From an uncultured Eubacteriales bacterium (lineage in GTDB: Bacteria; Bacillota; Clostridia; Oscillospirales; Acutalibacteraceae): a DNA stretch of 46,497 nucleotides. Each line of letters opens with the position of its first letter. The first letter of the stretch is position 1. The position numbers were made by a program, and so were the translations under genes. Shown piece after piece: positions 16,655 through 26,020 of the stretch. Below the pieces are notes generated by a model that ran no database searches, had not been told where the DNA came from, and saw only the letters and a program-made list of their open reading frames with translations. The stretch is taken from the NCBI GenBank assembly GCA_900540235.1, contig UQEY01000012.1, positions 1 through 46,497 on the forward strand, in the 5' to 3' direction.

Positions 16655-17558
16655 TTAAAAAGTCCTCACATTTTGTGATAACCGATTTTGTTTGAGAATC
16701 TGTATCCCTGTCATATGTAACAAAGACTGCATCATTTCTCCTTTTAAACCAGGTTATCTGCCTTTTTGCGTATCGGCGACTCTCCTGCTTTAGCTTATTT
16801 TTCGCTTCTTCAAGAGTGGTTTCGCCGTTTATATATTTTGCAAGTTCCTTATGCCCTATCGCCTGAGCCGAAGTTGACTTTTTCGTCGAAAGCATATTTT
16901 TCGCTTCATCAAGAAGACCTGCTTCCATCATTTTGTCAACTCTCAAATTGATACGGTCGTAAAGAGTTTGCCTGTTTTCATATTGAAGCACGAAATAGAG
17001 AAATTCATAAGGACTTTTCTCCTTTCGTGAATTATCGTTCTGAACTGTTTTGCCCGAGCCTGAATAATAAAGTTCAAGCGCACGGACAACCCTTTTTTTA
17101 TTGTTTTTGTGTATATTTTCACAAGCCTTCGGGTCAAGTGATTTGAGCTCGTCATAAAGCGAATCAACATCACGGCTCATAAGCTCATCTCTCAGCTTTT
17201 CATCAACTTCCACATCGGCAAAAGCGATATTGTCAACAAGGCTGTCAATAAACAAACCCGTTCCGCCGACAACAACGGGAACTTTGCCACGGGATAAAAT
17301 ATCGTCAATCTTTTCTTTTGCAAGCTTACACCACAACGCCACGCTGAAACTTTCATTCGGCTCTAAAAACTCCACCAAATGATGAGGCGCCAAACTTTTT
17401 TCCTTTGGCGTGGGAGCTGCGGTGGCAATAGGCATATTTTTATAAACCTGCATAGAATCGGCTGAAACAACTTCGCCGCCGACTGCCCTCGCAACTTCAA
17501 TACCGAGACTTGTTTTGCCCGAAGCCGTAGGACCTGCAATAACTATAACTTTATTCAT
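16647..17558 (-). CDS. miaA: tRNA dimethylallyltransferase
   Basis: This 303-residue enzyme adds the dimethylallyl group to A37 of tRNAs reading UNN codons. It has a P-loop GPTASGKTS (9-17), DSMQVYKNMPIATAAPT, VVGGTGLFIDSL and a C-terminal RYAKRQITWFKRR, all family signatures. It starts 10 bp after the mutL stop with only a weak ribosome site, so its expression may depend on translation of mutL. MiaB, which methylthiolates the same base, is the first gene of this run; the two consecutive i6A steps are thus in one transcription unit. Confidence 0.97.
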   Translation of the reverse strand: MNKVIVIAGPTASGKTSLGIEVARAVGGEVVSADSMQVYKNMPIATAAPTPKEKSLAPHHLVEFLEPNESFSVALWCKLAKEKIDDILSRGKVPVVVGGTGLFIDSLVDNIAFADVEVDEKLRDELMSRDVDSLYDELKSLDPKACENIHKNNKKRVVRALELYYSGSGKTVQNDNSRKEKSPYEFLYFVLQYENRQTLYDRINLRVDKMMEAGLLDEAKNMLSTKKSTSAQAIGHKELAKYINGETTLEEAKNKLKQESRRYAKRQITWFKRRNDAVFVTYDRDTDSQTKSVITKCEDFLNG

Positions 17559-17568
17559 AAATCAATCA

Positions 17569-19524
17569 CTAAACTCTGCCAAACTGTTTTTCAATCTCAT
17601 ACCTGCTCATTTTGATAAAAACGGGTCTGCCGTGAGGACAAAAGCGAATATTAGGCATTGAAAGAAGCTTTTCAACAAACATTTCCTGTTCCTGCCTTGA
17701 AGTGTAGTCACCGGCTTTAACAGCGCCACGGCACGAAGCGGAATGGTATATCCAATCGATTTTATCGGGCAAAATATCCGTCTTATGTTCAAGCAGTTTT
17801 TCACTGATTTCCAAAATTAAATCTTTAACATCATCGCCGTCAACAAGGCTCGGCACAGCTCTCACTATCACTTGGCTTTCACCGAACACTTCAAGTTCAA
17901 AACCGCACTGCCTGATAAGTTCAATATTTTCCTCAACAGCGATAAACTCATCCTTGCCGAGATTGACCACAACGGGTGAAAGAAGCATCTGAGTTTCGAC
18001 AGTAGCCTGCGACTTTAATTTTTCATAATTCATACGCTCGTGAGCGGCGTGCTTGTCGATAAAATATAGGTCATTTTCAATCTCAACCAATAAGTAAGTT
18101 TTAAATGCTTCGCCGATAAGCTTAAAGTTAGGAATAATGTTTTCATTATCCTTTTCGTCACGAATAACCACTTGCTTTTGAACTGTCTGCTGCGGCACTT
18201 CTTCTCTTATCTGCGGCTGATTTATTTCTGTATTAACCCTCGGCTTAACTTCATTTTCCTGCGTGTCAAGCGTTTCGTCATATTCGATGTCAAGCTGAGG
18301 CTTACTTGCCTTATATTCCGGCTTTGGCGAATTAACCTGCCAAAAATTTTCCTTCGGCTTGGTTTTAATCACCTGCTGCACAGGCTCGTCATCTTTCTTT
18401 TTAAAGAAATTAAGCTTTGCTTCAAAACTTTTATTTTCAGCCTTTGGGGCATATACACTTTCAATCGTGTTTTCATAAGCTGATTTATTATCAAAATTAA
18501 AACTGTTGTTTTTAAGTTCGGCGGTTTTAACCGTTCTGTCATTTTCAATCGCAGTTTTAACACCGTAATAAACAAGGTCAAAAACAGGTTTTTCATTTGC
18601 AAACCTAACTTCCGTCTTAGCCGGATGAACATTGACATCCACCATAGCCGGGTCAAGCTCAATATTGAGCACGCAAGCAGGAAATCTGCCGACCATAATC
18701 GAATTTTTATAAGCCTGCTCCAAAGCCGCCATAGCCGTTTTTGACTTAACAATTCTGTTGTTTATGTAAAAAAACTGCATTGCTCTGCTCTTTCGTGAAG
18801 CAGTAGGCTTTGAAACAAAACCCGTAAGCCTCATACTGTTGTAGGAATAATCAACACTCATAAGACTGTCGCTCATTTCCTTGCCTAAAACAGAGTAAAC
18901 AGCGCTCTTTAAATCGCCGTTACCGGAGGTGATAAGCACCTGCTTGCCGTCACGAATAAAACGAAAAGAAATTTCAGGATGTGAAATTGCCATTCTTTCA
19001 ACTATACCGGCAACCTGATTACCCTCGGTAACATCTTTTTTCAAAAATTTCATTCTTGCAGGGGTGTTAAAGAAAATATCCCTAACAACAATAGTTGTAC
19101 CGTTTGGGCAACCTGCGTCATCAAACGCTTTTTCCTCTCCTCCTGCTATTTCATACCTTGTGCCTATATCTTCGCCATCGGCTTTTGTGAGCAATTCAAC
19201 TTTTGCCACAGCAGAGATGGAAGCCATTGCCTCGCCCCTGAAACCGAGAGTACCTATAGAGTTAAGGTCATCTTTTTTTGCTATTTTGCTTGTTGCGTGG
19301 GAAATGAAAACTTTTTTAACATCGTCACGCTCAATTCCGCAACCGTCATCTGTAATGCGAATATAAGTTGAACCGCCGTTTTTAATTTCAAGAGTAATGT
19401 TTTTTGCCCCTGCGTCAAGCGAATTTTCAATCATTTCCTTTACTACGCTTGAAGGACGCTCAACAACTTCACCCGCCGCAATAAGCTGGTATATTTCTTT
19501 TGGTAACACATTAATTTTAGCCAC
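17569..19524 (-). CDS. mutL: DNA mismatch repair protein MutL
   Basis: This 651-residue protein has an N-terminal GHKL ATPase (IAAGEVVERPSSVVKEMIENSLDAG; DDGCGI; GTLGFRGEAMASI). A Pro/Lys-rich linker spans about 330-450, followed by a C-terminal dimerisation/nuclease domain. That domain carries the metal-binding DKHAAHERMNYE (near 490) and CPHGRP motifs, so it should be a nicking MutL as in Gram-positives lacking MutH. The start is the GTG at 19524: AAAGGAGG sits 7 nt upstream, whereas the ATG at 19542 lies ahead of that ribosome site. It follows mutS by 34 bp. Confidence 0.97.
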   Translation of the reverse strand: MAKINVLPKEIYQLIAAGEVVERPSSVVKEMIENSLDAGAKNITLEIKNGGSTYIRITDDGCGIERDDVKKVFISHATSKIAKKDDLNSIGTLGFRGEAMASISAVAKVELLTKADGEDIGTRYEIAGGEEKAFDDAGCPNGTTIVVRDIFFNTPARMKFLKKDVTEGNQVAGIVERMAISHPEISFRFIRDGKQVLITSGNGDLKSAVYSVLGKEMSDSLMSVDYSYNSMRLTGFVSKPTASRKSRAMQFFYINNRIVKSKTAMAALEQAYKNSIMVGRFPACVLNIELDPAMVDVNVHPAKTEVRFANEKPVFDLVYYGVKTAIENDRTVKTAELKNNSFNFDNKSAYENTIESVYAPKAENKSFEAKLNFFKKKDDEPVQQVIKTKPKENFWQVNSPKPEYKASKPQLDIEYDETLDTQENEVKPRVNTEINQPQIREEVPQQTVQKQVVIRDEKDNENIIPNFKLIGEAFKTYLLVEIENDLYFIDKHAAHERMNYEKLKSQATVETQMLLSPVVVNLGKDEFIAVEENIELIRQCGFELEVFGESQVIVRAVPSLVDGDDVKDLILEISEKLLEHKTDILPDKIDWIYHSASCRGAVKAGDYTSRQEQEMFVEKLLSMPNIRFCPHGRPVFIKMSRYEIEKQFGRV

Positions 19525-19558
19525 TGAACTTCCTCCTTTCATAGTAAGTTTGTATAAA

Positions 19559-22219
19559 TCAATTTAATTCTTCAGCTTTAAGTTTTAAATCGTAAAGCGT
19601 TTGCAAAGCTTCCATAGGCGTCATTGAATTGACATCGGTTGCTTTAAGTATTTCAAGTATTTCATCGGTACCCTGAGCGGTAAAGTTATATTGTATATCG
19701 CTCTCATCTTCGTCAATGTCAACATTCTCCGCCTTAAACTCAATAGGAGTTGAATTAGCTTCAAGCTCTTTAAGTATAACTTTTGCACGCTTAACCACAC
19801 CGTCGGGAACACCCGCAAGCTTGGCAACTTCAATACCAAAGCTTTGGTCAGCGCCGCCCTTAACGATTTTGCGAAGAAATGTTATATCATCGCCACGCTT
19901 TTTAACCGCTATTGAATAATTCTTAACACCGTCAAGAAGCCCCTCCATAACCGTAAGTTCGTGGTAGTGGGTTGCAAAAAGTGACTTTGCGCCGAGCGTT
20001 TTCTTTTTGCAAACAAATTCAAGCACTGCTCTTGCAATGCTCATTCCGTCAAAGGTGGAAGTGCCCCTGCCGATTTCATCAAGAATAATAAGCGAATTGC
20101 TCGTCGCATTTTTAAGAATTGTTGCAACCTCATTCATCTCAACCATAAATGTTGACTGACCGGTTGCAAGGTCGTCACTCGCACCGACCCTTGTGTATAT
20201 TGCGTCGACTATTCCGATTTGCGCACTCTTGGCAGGAACGAAAGAACCGATTTGAGCCATAAGGGTTATAAGTGCAATCTGCCTCATATAAGTTGACTTG
20301 CCCGCCATATTAGGACCGGTAATAATTTCACACCTGTTTTCTTCCATATCAAGCTTAGCGTCATTTGGCACAAACGGTGCGCCGTCAAGCAAAGTTTCAA
20401 CAACAGGGTGACGACCGTCTTTAATATCGATTTTGCCGTCATTTGTTATAATCGGGCAAACATAATTATTGTTTGAAGCAACCTCACCGAGAGATGCCAA
20501 AACATCAAGAGTAGCAAGCGCCTTGGCAGTTTTTTGAAGCCTTTTAACTTCACCCGATATGCTTTCTCTAATCTTGCAAAGCGCCTGATATTCAAGTGCG
20601 ATACAGCGTTCCTTGGCGCCGATAATCTTGCCCTCTAAATCTTTAAGTTCCTGAGTAATATATCTTTCGCAATTAGTAAGCGTTTGCTTTCTTATGTAAG
20701 TTTCGGGCACTAAATCTTTATACGCATTCGTAACTTCGATATAGTAGCCGAAAACCTTGTTGTATCCTACTTTAAGCTTAGGAATACCGGTAATTTCCCT
20801 CTGCTCATTTTCGATTGAAGCAATAATACCGGCGCCGTCGCTCATAATCGATTTGAGTTCGTCAATATCGGGGTCGAAGCCTTCTTTTATCATTCCGCCC
20901 TCACGAACGGTAAACGGAGGTTCGTCAACAATGGCACCTGATATTAAATCAACAACATCTTCAAGTAAGTCAATATCGTTATAAACCGCTTTTAGCATAG
21001 CCGACGAAGAATTTGAAAGCTGAGCCTTGATTTGCGGCAACTTTTCAAGCGTGGTTTGAAGAGACTTGAGTTCCTTCGCATTAGCAGTTGAATAAACAAT
21101 GCGTGCAAGAAGCCTTTCAATATCGCTTATACCGGTAAGCAACTGCCTGATCTCATCCCTAAGCATTGGGTTGTCGGCAAGTTCGCCGACAGCATTTTGC
21201 CTTTTTGTAATTTTAGGTATCGACATAAGCGGTCTTTCAAGCCAAGAACGAATCATCCTCTTGCCTGCTGCCGTTTTCGTTTTATCAATAACCCACAAAA
21301 GCGAATGTTTTTTGTCGCCGGTCATCATCGACTTTGTCAGTTCAAGATTTCGCCTTGCGGAAAAATCAAGTTTCATATACTTGTCGCAGTCGTAAAGTTC
21401 AAGTTCGCTCGGCGCTTCTATTTCTTCTTTTCTTTGTGTGTTTTTAAGATAAATAATTACCGCACCGAGTGCGCACACGCCCGTTTTGTTGTCATCAAGT
21501 TTAAGCTGCGCCTTTTCACTTTCCGAAAGAGTTTCATCAATTACTTCAAGCGCTGTTTTATAGTCAAACTTATCAGCCGAGATAACTTCAATGTGAGCGC
21601 TCGCCCTGCTATTGTAATCATCCATAAGCGACATATCAAATGCGTCATGATTAATAATAACTTCCCTGGGCATATATGTATAAAGTTCGTTTAGCACTCG
21701 CCTTTGAGCGTCAGCCTTGTTTTGCTCGTCAATGCAGGTAATATGAAATTCACCCGTTGAAACATCGGCAAAGCACATACCGGCTTTCATTTTGTCCTCT
21801 GTTTTATAAATTGAGCAAAGGTAGTTATTTGCCCCATCCTCAAGCATATTGCTTTCAATAACCGTTCCCGGAGTAATGATTCTTATGACATCTCTTTTAA
21901 CAAGACCTGTTGCTTTGCTCGGGTCCTCCACCTGCTCGCAAATAGCAACCTTGTAACCACGACCGACAAGCTTTGCAATATAATTATCGGCACTGTGGAA
22001 AGGCACGCCGCACATAGGCGCTCTTTCCTCCTGACCGCAGTCCTTACCGGTGAGCACCAAGTCAAGCTCACTTGAAGCAGTTTTTGCGTCGTCAAAAAAC
22101 ATCTCATAAAAATCACCTACACGGAAGAACAAAATTGTGTCGGGATATTGCTCTTTAACTTCAAAATATTGTGCCATCATAGGTGACAATTTATTTGATT
22201 TACTTACTTTCCCTGCCAT
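19559..22219 (-). CDS. mutS: DNA mismatch recognition ATPase MutS
   Basis: This 886-residue MutS1 protein has the mismatch-probing motif FYEMF in domain I (about 38-42), connector and clamp domains, and an ABC-type ATPase. The ATPase has Walker A GPNMAGKSTYMRQ (about 635), the signature region with DEIGRGTSTFDG, and a Walker-type HYHELT segment. It finds base mismatches after replication and recruits MutL, encoded directly downstream. AAAGGAGG precedes the start. Length and motifs are those of an intact gene. Confidence 0.98.
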   Translation of the reverse strand: MAGKVSKSNKLSPMMAQYFEVKEQYPDTILFFRVGDFYEMFFDDAKTASSELDLVLTGKDCGQEERAPMCGVPFHSADNYIAKLVGRGYKVAICEQVEDPSKATGLVKRDVIRIITPGTVIESNMLEDGANNYLCSIYKTEDKMKAGMCFADVSTGEFHITCIDEQNKADAQRRVLNELYTYMPREVIINHDAFDMSLMDDYNSRASAHIEVISADKFDYKTALEVIDETLSESEKAQLKLDDNKTGVCALGAVIIYLKNTQRKEEIEAPSELELYDCDKYMKLDFSARRNLELTKSMMTGDKKHSLLWVIDKTKTAAGKRMIRSWLERPLMSIPKITKRQNAVGELADNPMLRDEIRQLLTGISDIERLLARIVYSTANAKELKSLQTTLEKLPQIKAQLSNSSSAMLKAVYNDIDLLEDVVDLISGAIVDEPPFTVREGGMIKEGFDPDIDELKSIMSDGAGIIASIENEQREITGIPKLKVGYNKVFGYYIEVTNAYKDLVPETYIRKQTLTNCERYITQELKDLEGKIIGAKERCIALEYQALCKIRESISGEVKRLQKTAKALATLDVLASLGEVASNNNYVCPIITNDGKIDIKDGRHPVVETLLDGAPFVPNDAKLDMEENRCEIITGPNMAGKSTYMRQIALITLMAQIGSFVPAKSAQIGIVDAIYTRVGASDDLATGQSTFMVEMNEVATILKNATSNSLIILDEIGRGTSTFDGMSIARAVLEFVCKKKTLGAKSLFATHYHELTVMEGLLDGVKNYSIAVKKRGDDITFLRKIVKGGADQSFGIEVAKLAGVPDGVVKRAKVILKELEANSTPIEFKAENVDIDEDESDIQYNFTAQGTDEILEILKATDVNSMTPMEALQTLYDLKLKAEELN

Positions 22220-22265
22220 TTTTGTTCCTCCTTTTGTGTTTGTGAAATAGTTTAAAATTTATAAA

Positions 22266-22679
22266 TTAGTGGCAACCGCCGCAAGTTGAGCAGTCGTGTG
22301 TGCAAGCGTCCTGCGCAGGAAGTTCGCAAGTTTCAGCGTCCTGACCGTCAAAGAAAAGACCAATCATACCGCTGATATACTGTGCCATCTTTTCCATCTC
22401 GGCAGCAGCGGCAGAATAATTTTGCATATTTTCGCCTGCCATAATTTCAGTATAAAGCTTCTGATAATCGTCCTGATATTCCTTAATCTTATCTTGTGAA
22501 GCTTCTTCACCCTTTTCAGCTTCCTGCTGATACTTGAGTGAAATAAGTTGCATTTCCTTCATTTGGTTTTGAAGGTTTTCATCTGCGTCATTTGCCTTTG
22601 CAGCAGCCTGAAGAGCGACAAAACGCTCGTCCTTCTGAATTTCTTTGCCTAATTCTCTGAGTGCTGATTCAATACTCAT
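22266..22679 (-). CDS. YlbF/YmcA (RicA/RicF) family protein with C-terminal Cys cluster
   Basis: This 137-residue protein is largely helical, with a YlbF/YmcA domain at about residues 5-110. The last 20 residues carry five cysteines (CELPAQDACTHDCSTCGGCH). In Bacillus the Ric proteins (YaaT, YmcA, YlbF) form a complex that holds Fe-S clusters through C-terminal cysteines and, with RNase Y, affects mRNA processing, sporulation and competence. In Bacillus ymcA is also next to miaB. Here miaB overlaps this gene by 4 bp (ATGA). The protein is therefore probably the RicA (YmcA) counterpart, but RicF (YlbF) cannot be excluded. AAAGGAG precedes the start. Confidence 0.8.
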   Translation of the reverse strand: MSIESALRELGKEIQKDERFVALQAAAKANDADENLQNQMKEMQLISLKYQQEAEKGEEASQDKIKEYQDDYQKLYTEIMAGENMQNYSAAAAEMEKMAQYISGMIGLFFDGQDAETCELPAQDACTHDCSTCGGCH

Positions 22680-24115
22680 AATTGTTTCTCCTTTACTAAT
22701 TCGCCCCTCATAACAAATGTAAGCGGTTCGATTACTTTAATGTTTTGAAAAGTTCCGATAAGGCTTTCGTCACCCTCAAATTCTATAATCAAATTGCCGT
22801 CGTTTCTTGCGGCAATATAATTATCGCCAAGCTTGCCCTTGCCGTAAACATAGCACTTGTAAGTTTTGCCCTCGTGAAGCTTCATCTGAGCGGCGCTGAT
22901 AGTTTCCTGCAAGTCGGTAAGTTCTTTAAACCATCTTGACTTTTCCTCATACGGTACAGGGTCGTCCATCTTTGCCGCCGGAGTACCCTCACGCTTAGAA
23001 TAAATAAATGTGAAAAGCTGAGTAGCATTTATTTCCTTAACAAGTGAAAGCGTTTCTTTAAACTCATCATAAGTTTCGCCCGGGAAACCTACGATAATGT
23101 CGCTTGTTATTGAAAGTTCGTCACCCATAAGCTCTCTCGCATAACGGATAAGTTCAAGATACTGTTCTCTCGTATAATGCCTGTTCATAACTTTAAGCAC
23201 TCTGTTGCTGCCGCTTTGAAACGGAAGATGCAAGTGCTCGGCTACTTTGTCGCAGTTTGCCATAGTTTCAATAAGTTCTTTTGTGCAGTCCTTAGGATGG
23301 CTCGTCATAAATCTTATCCTAAAGTCGCCGTCAATTTCGTTAAGTTCCCTTAAAAGCTCGGCAAAAGTGACCCTCGGCTCTAAATCCTTGCCGTAGGAGT
23401 TAACATTTTGACCCAAAAGAGTAATTTCTTTATACCCTTGCTCAACAAGGCACTTAAACTCGTTTATTATATCCTGCTTCTGCCTGCTTCTCTCCCTGCC
23501 CCTGACATAAGGAACAATACAGTAAGAGCAGAAATTGTTGCAGCCGTACATAATCGGAAGCCAAGCCTTAGCCTCGTTGTCACGCTTAACAGGAATACCC
23601 TCGGCAATTACACCGTCAACATCAGTTATGTCAAACACTCTCTTTTTGCCGGTAAGCGCACGGTAAAGAAGCTCCGGCAAACGGTGAACAACATGTGTGC
23701 CGAAAACAAGGTCAACAAACGGATAAGACTTTTTAATCTTGTCGGCAATATGCTGTTGCTGCATCATACAGCCGCAAAGAGCGATGACTGCGTCGTGGTG
23801 CTCAGCCTTATAACTTTTAAGCGCACCGACATTTCCGAATACTCTGTCCTCGGCGTGTTCCCTAACAGCGCAGGTATTAAAAATAATAAGCTGTGCTTCA
23901 AGGCGGTTATCCGTAAAATCATAACCCATTTGTGAAAGCATACCCTTAATTCTCTCACTGTCGGCAATATTTTGCTGGCAACCGTAGGTAATTACGCAAG
24001 CCTTTGGTTTTTCTTTATATGAGGCAGATAAAACCGAACCGACTTTTTGACTAAACTGTTTCTGCCTGTCAAGTTCTTCTTTTGAAACAGTATGTGTTTT
24101 TTTGTTTTCGCTCAA
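22676..24115 (-). CDS. miaB: tRNA-i6A37 methylthiotransferase
   Basis: This 479-residue radical SAM enzyme turns i6A37 into ms2i6A37 in tRNA. The N-terminal UPF0004 domain supplies three Cys for one Fe-S cluster (YGCQQN, FNTCAVRE, LCGCM). The radical SAM core has CNNFCSYC (about 190), and a C-terminal TRAM domain ends the protein. The start is a TTG with GAGAGGA 8 nt upstream; no ATG fits better. It is the first gene of the run down to galM and follows a TTGATT-17-TATAAT promoter. The presence of miaA further down the run supports the pathway assignment. Confidence 0.97.
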   Translation of the reverse strand: MSENKKTHTVSKEELDRQKQFSQKVGSVLSASYKEKPKACVITYGCQQNIADSERIKGMLSQMGYDFTDNRLEAQLIIFNTCAVREHAEDRVFGNVGALKSYKAEHHDAVIALCGCMMQQQHIADKIKKSYPFVDLVFGTHVVHRLPELLYRALTGKKRVFDITDVDGVIAEGIPVKRDNEAKAWLPIMYGCNNFCSYCIVPYVRGRERSRQKQDIINEFKCLVEQGYKEITLLGQNVNSYGKDLEPRVTFAELLRELNEIDGDFRIRFMTSHPKDCTKELIETMANCDKVAEHLHLPFQSGSNRVLKVMNRHYTREQYLELIRYARELMGDELSITSDIIVGFPGETYDEFKETLSLVKEINATQLFTFIYSKREGTPAAKMDDPVPYEEKSRWFKELTDLQETISAAQMKLHEGKTYKCYVYGKGKLGDNYIAARNDGNLIIEFEGDESLIGTFQNIKVIEPLTFVMRGELVKEKQL

Positions 24116-24199
24116 TTATCTGTCCTCTCAATCTTAAAAAATCACATATAAAGCCGCATAAATTTACGACTAAACATACTCTTGCATTATACGGAAAAT

Positions 24200-24228
24200 A
24201 TTATATCAAATCTGCACCGTATAATCAA
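24200..24228 (-). promoter_or_regulatory. Promoter of the miaB-to-galM run
   Basis: On the minus strand TTGATT (24223-24228) and TATAAT (24200-24205) lie 17 bp apart, giving a leader of about 78 nt before the miaB TTG start. No other promoter of this quality was found within the run, but internal promoters cannot be excluded. Confidence 0.6.
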
Positions 24229-24305
24229 TATATAATTATTAATAAAATAATAATTATAATTATATAAAATTTTAGTAAGTGTGGGTAAATTATAATTTGC
24301 CTTAC

Positions 24306-24380
24306 GATTCGTCGAGGACGCCGACCCCTACAGAAGTCTATAATTTAAAGACTGTCGTAGAAGCGAACTGTGTTTGCCTT
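24306..24380 (+). repeat. Diverged interspersed repeat, copy B
   Basis: This copy contains GTCG/CGAC and GCgAAC/GTTtGC inverted repeats around AGTCTATAATTTAAAGACT and CGTAGAAGCGAACTG. It aligns gap-free with copy A over the core. It lies about 63 bp upstream of the malQ start codon. The rest of the 24116-24442 gap is AT-rich and otherwise holds only the miaB promoter. Confidence 0.55.
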
Positions 24381-24442
24381 GCTTTTTATTTTGTAAAATG
24401 GTAGAATACAAAATATTACGCATAAAAGAAAGAAGTGAATTT

Positions 24443-25966
24443 ATGTTAAAGAAACGAGGAGCGGGTGTGCTTCTTCACATCAGCTCTATGCCGAGTGACT
24501 ACGGCGTGGGTGTATTTGACAAAAATGTTATTCATTTTATTGACAAAATTGCAGATATGGGCTTCACCTACTGGCAGGTTTTGCCGTTTAACCCGATTGA
24601 CGGTGCCAATTCGCCTTACTGTTCACCGTCCGCTTTTGCTGGCAACTATCTTTTTATTGACCCAAAGAGTCTTTATGAAATGGGGCTTGTGGGCGAAGAA
24701 GATTACAAATCAAATATTTATTCAGGCTCGCCTTACACCGCCGATTATGAATACGCAGGTGAAAAAAGGCTTGAGCTATTAAAAAAAGCTTTTTTAAATA
24801 TTAACGACGAAATTGCAAAAGAGATAAAAGCTTTTGAACTTGAAAATTCTTGGCTTACCGACTACAGCGTATTTATGGCAGTTAAAGAGGCTGAAAATAT
24901 GAAGCCGTGGTGGGAGTGGAGTGATGTACACGCACACTACTTTGAGTGTATAAAAGACATTTATTCTTATGAAGAAAGTGCCGCATTTTGGAAATTTGTA
25001 CAGTATATTTTTTACAAGCAATGGAGTAAAATTAAGGCTTATGCAAACGAAAAGGGCATTGCAATAATCGGCGATATGCCTATTTATGTGGCTATGGACA
25101 GCGTTGATGTTTGGTCTAATTTGCCAATGTTTTTAATAGACGAAAAAACGCTTAAAGTTGAAAAAGTAGCCGGTGTTCCGCCCGATTATTTCAGCGAAGA
25201 CGGTCAGCTTTGGGGCAACCCTATCTATGATTGGAAAGCAATGGAAAAGGACAATTATTCGTGGTGGATATCAAGAATAGGACACTCTTTAAAACTTTAC
25301 GACACAGTCAGAATTGACCATTTCAGAGCCTTTGCGTCGTATTGGGAAGTTCCTGCTTCTTCAAAAACGGCAAAAGTCGGTCAATGGGTTGACGGACCTA
25401 AAATGAAGCTTTTTGACAAGGTTTTTGAAGCGTTTCCTAACGCTGCGATTATTGCGGAAGACCTCGGTGTATTCGGCAAAGATGTTGTTAAACTTCTTGA
25501 GGATACCGGCTTTCCTGGTATGAAAGTTGTCCAGTTCGGCTTTGACCCTAATTCCGATTCATCTCATATGCCACACAATGCCGTGCCAAACTCGATTAAC
25601 TATGTCGGCACTCACGACAACAACACAATTCTCGGTTGGCTTTGGGAAGCGAGTGAGGATGAACGCAGATTTGCGCTTGAATACTGCGGTTTTAACGGAG
25701 ATAATTGGGGCGAGGGCGGCTACTACAGTCCGTCTTGCAGAAAGATTATCGAAACCGTTTGGAAAAGCTCGTCAAATGTGTCAATCATTGCGCTTCAGGA
25801 TATGTGCGGCTTCGGTTCGGACGCAAGGATGAATATGCCTGGTATACCTGAAAAAAATTGGCGATTTAGGACAACAAATGACACAATCAATCAAATTGAT
25901 ATCGATTATTTTAAAAAGATAAATTCACTTTACAGAAGAATGTATCCGGCTTTTGATAACGAATAA
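24443..25966 (+). CDS. malQ: 4-alpha-glucanotransferase (amylomaltase, GH77)
   Basis: This 507-residue cytosolic enzyme moves maltosyl and longer glucan units between maltodextrins. The nucleophile Asp292 is in RIDHFRAFASYWEVP, the acid/base Glu339 is in IIAEDLG, and the third acidic residue is in THDNNT; the first two align with the known positions in Thermus amylomaltase. PDYFSEDGQLWGNPIYDW is a further GH77 signature. The start at 24443 is chosen because MLKKRGAGVLLHISS is the normal family N-terminus; an upstream in-frame ATG would add 23 unconserved residues. It is monocistronic, followed by a strong terminator. No glycogen or maltose genes are adjacent. Confidence 0.96.
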   Translation: MLKKRGAGVLLHISSMPSDYGVGVFDKNVIHFIDKIADMGFTYWQVLPFNPIDGANSPYCSPSAFAGNYLFIDPKSLYEMGLVGEEDYKSNIYSGSPYTADYEYAGEKRLELLKKAFLNINDEIAKEIKAFELENSWLTDYSVFMAVKEAENMKPWWEWSDVHAHYFECIKDIYSYEESAAFWKFVQYIFYKQWSKIKAYANEKGIAIIGDMPIYVAMDSVDVWSNLPMFLIDEKTLKVEKVAGVPPDYFSEDGQLWGNPIYDWKAMEKDNYSWWISRIGHSLKLYDTVRIDHFRAFASYWEVPASSKTAKVGQWVDGPKMKLFDKVFEAFPNAAIIAEDLGVFGKDVVKLLEDTGFPGMKVVQFGFDPNSDSSHMPHNAVPNSINYVGTHDNNTILGWLWEASEDERRFALEYCGFNGDNWGEGGYYSPSCRKIIETVWKSSSNVSIIALQDMCGFGSDARMNMPGIPEKNWRFRTTNDTINQIDIDYFKKINSLYRRMYPAFDNE

Positions 25967-25978
25967 ATAATAATTGAA

Positions 25979-26020
25979 GAGGCCGTCTCACAAGGTTAGT
26001 GAGGCAGCCTCGTTTTGTTT
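25979..26020 (+). terminator. Intrinsic terminator after malQ
   Basis: The stem GAGGCCGTCTCAC (25979-25991) pairs with GTGAGGCAGCCTC (25999-26011), with one C-A mismatch and one G-T pair. It is followed by GTTTTGTTT. It touches the 3' end of the convergent gene at 26019. Confidence 0.85.
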
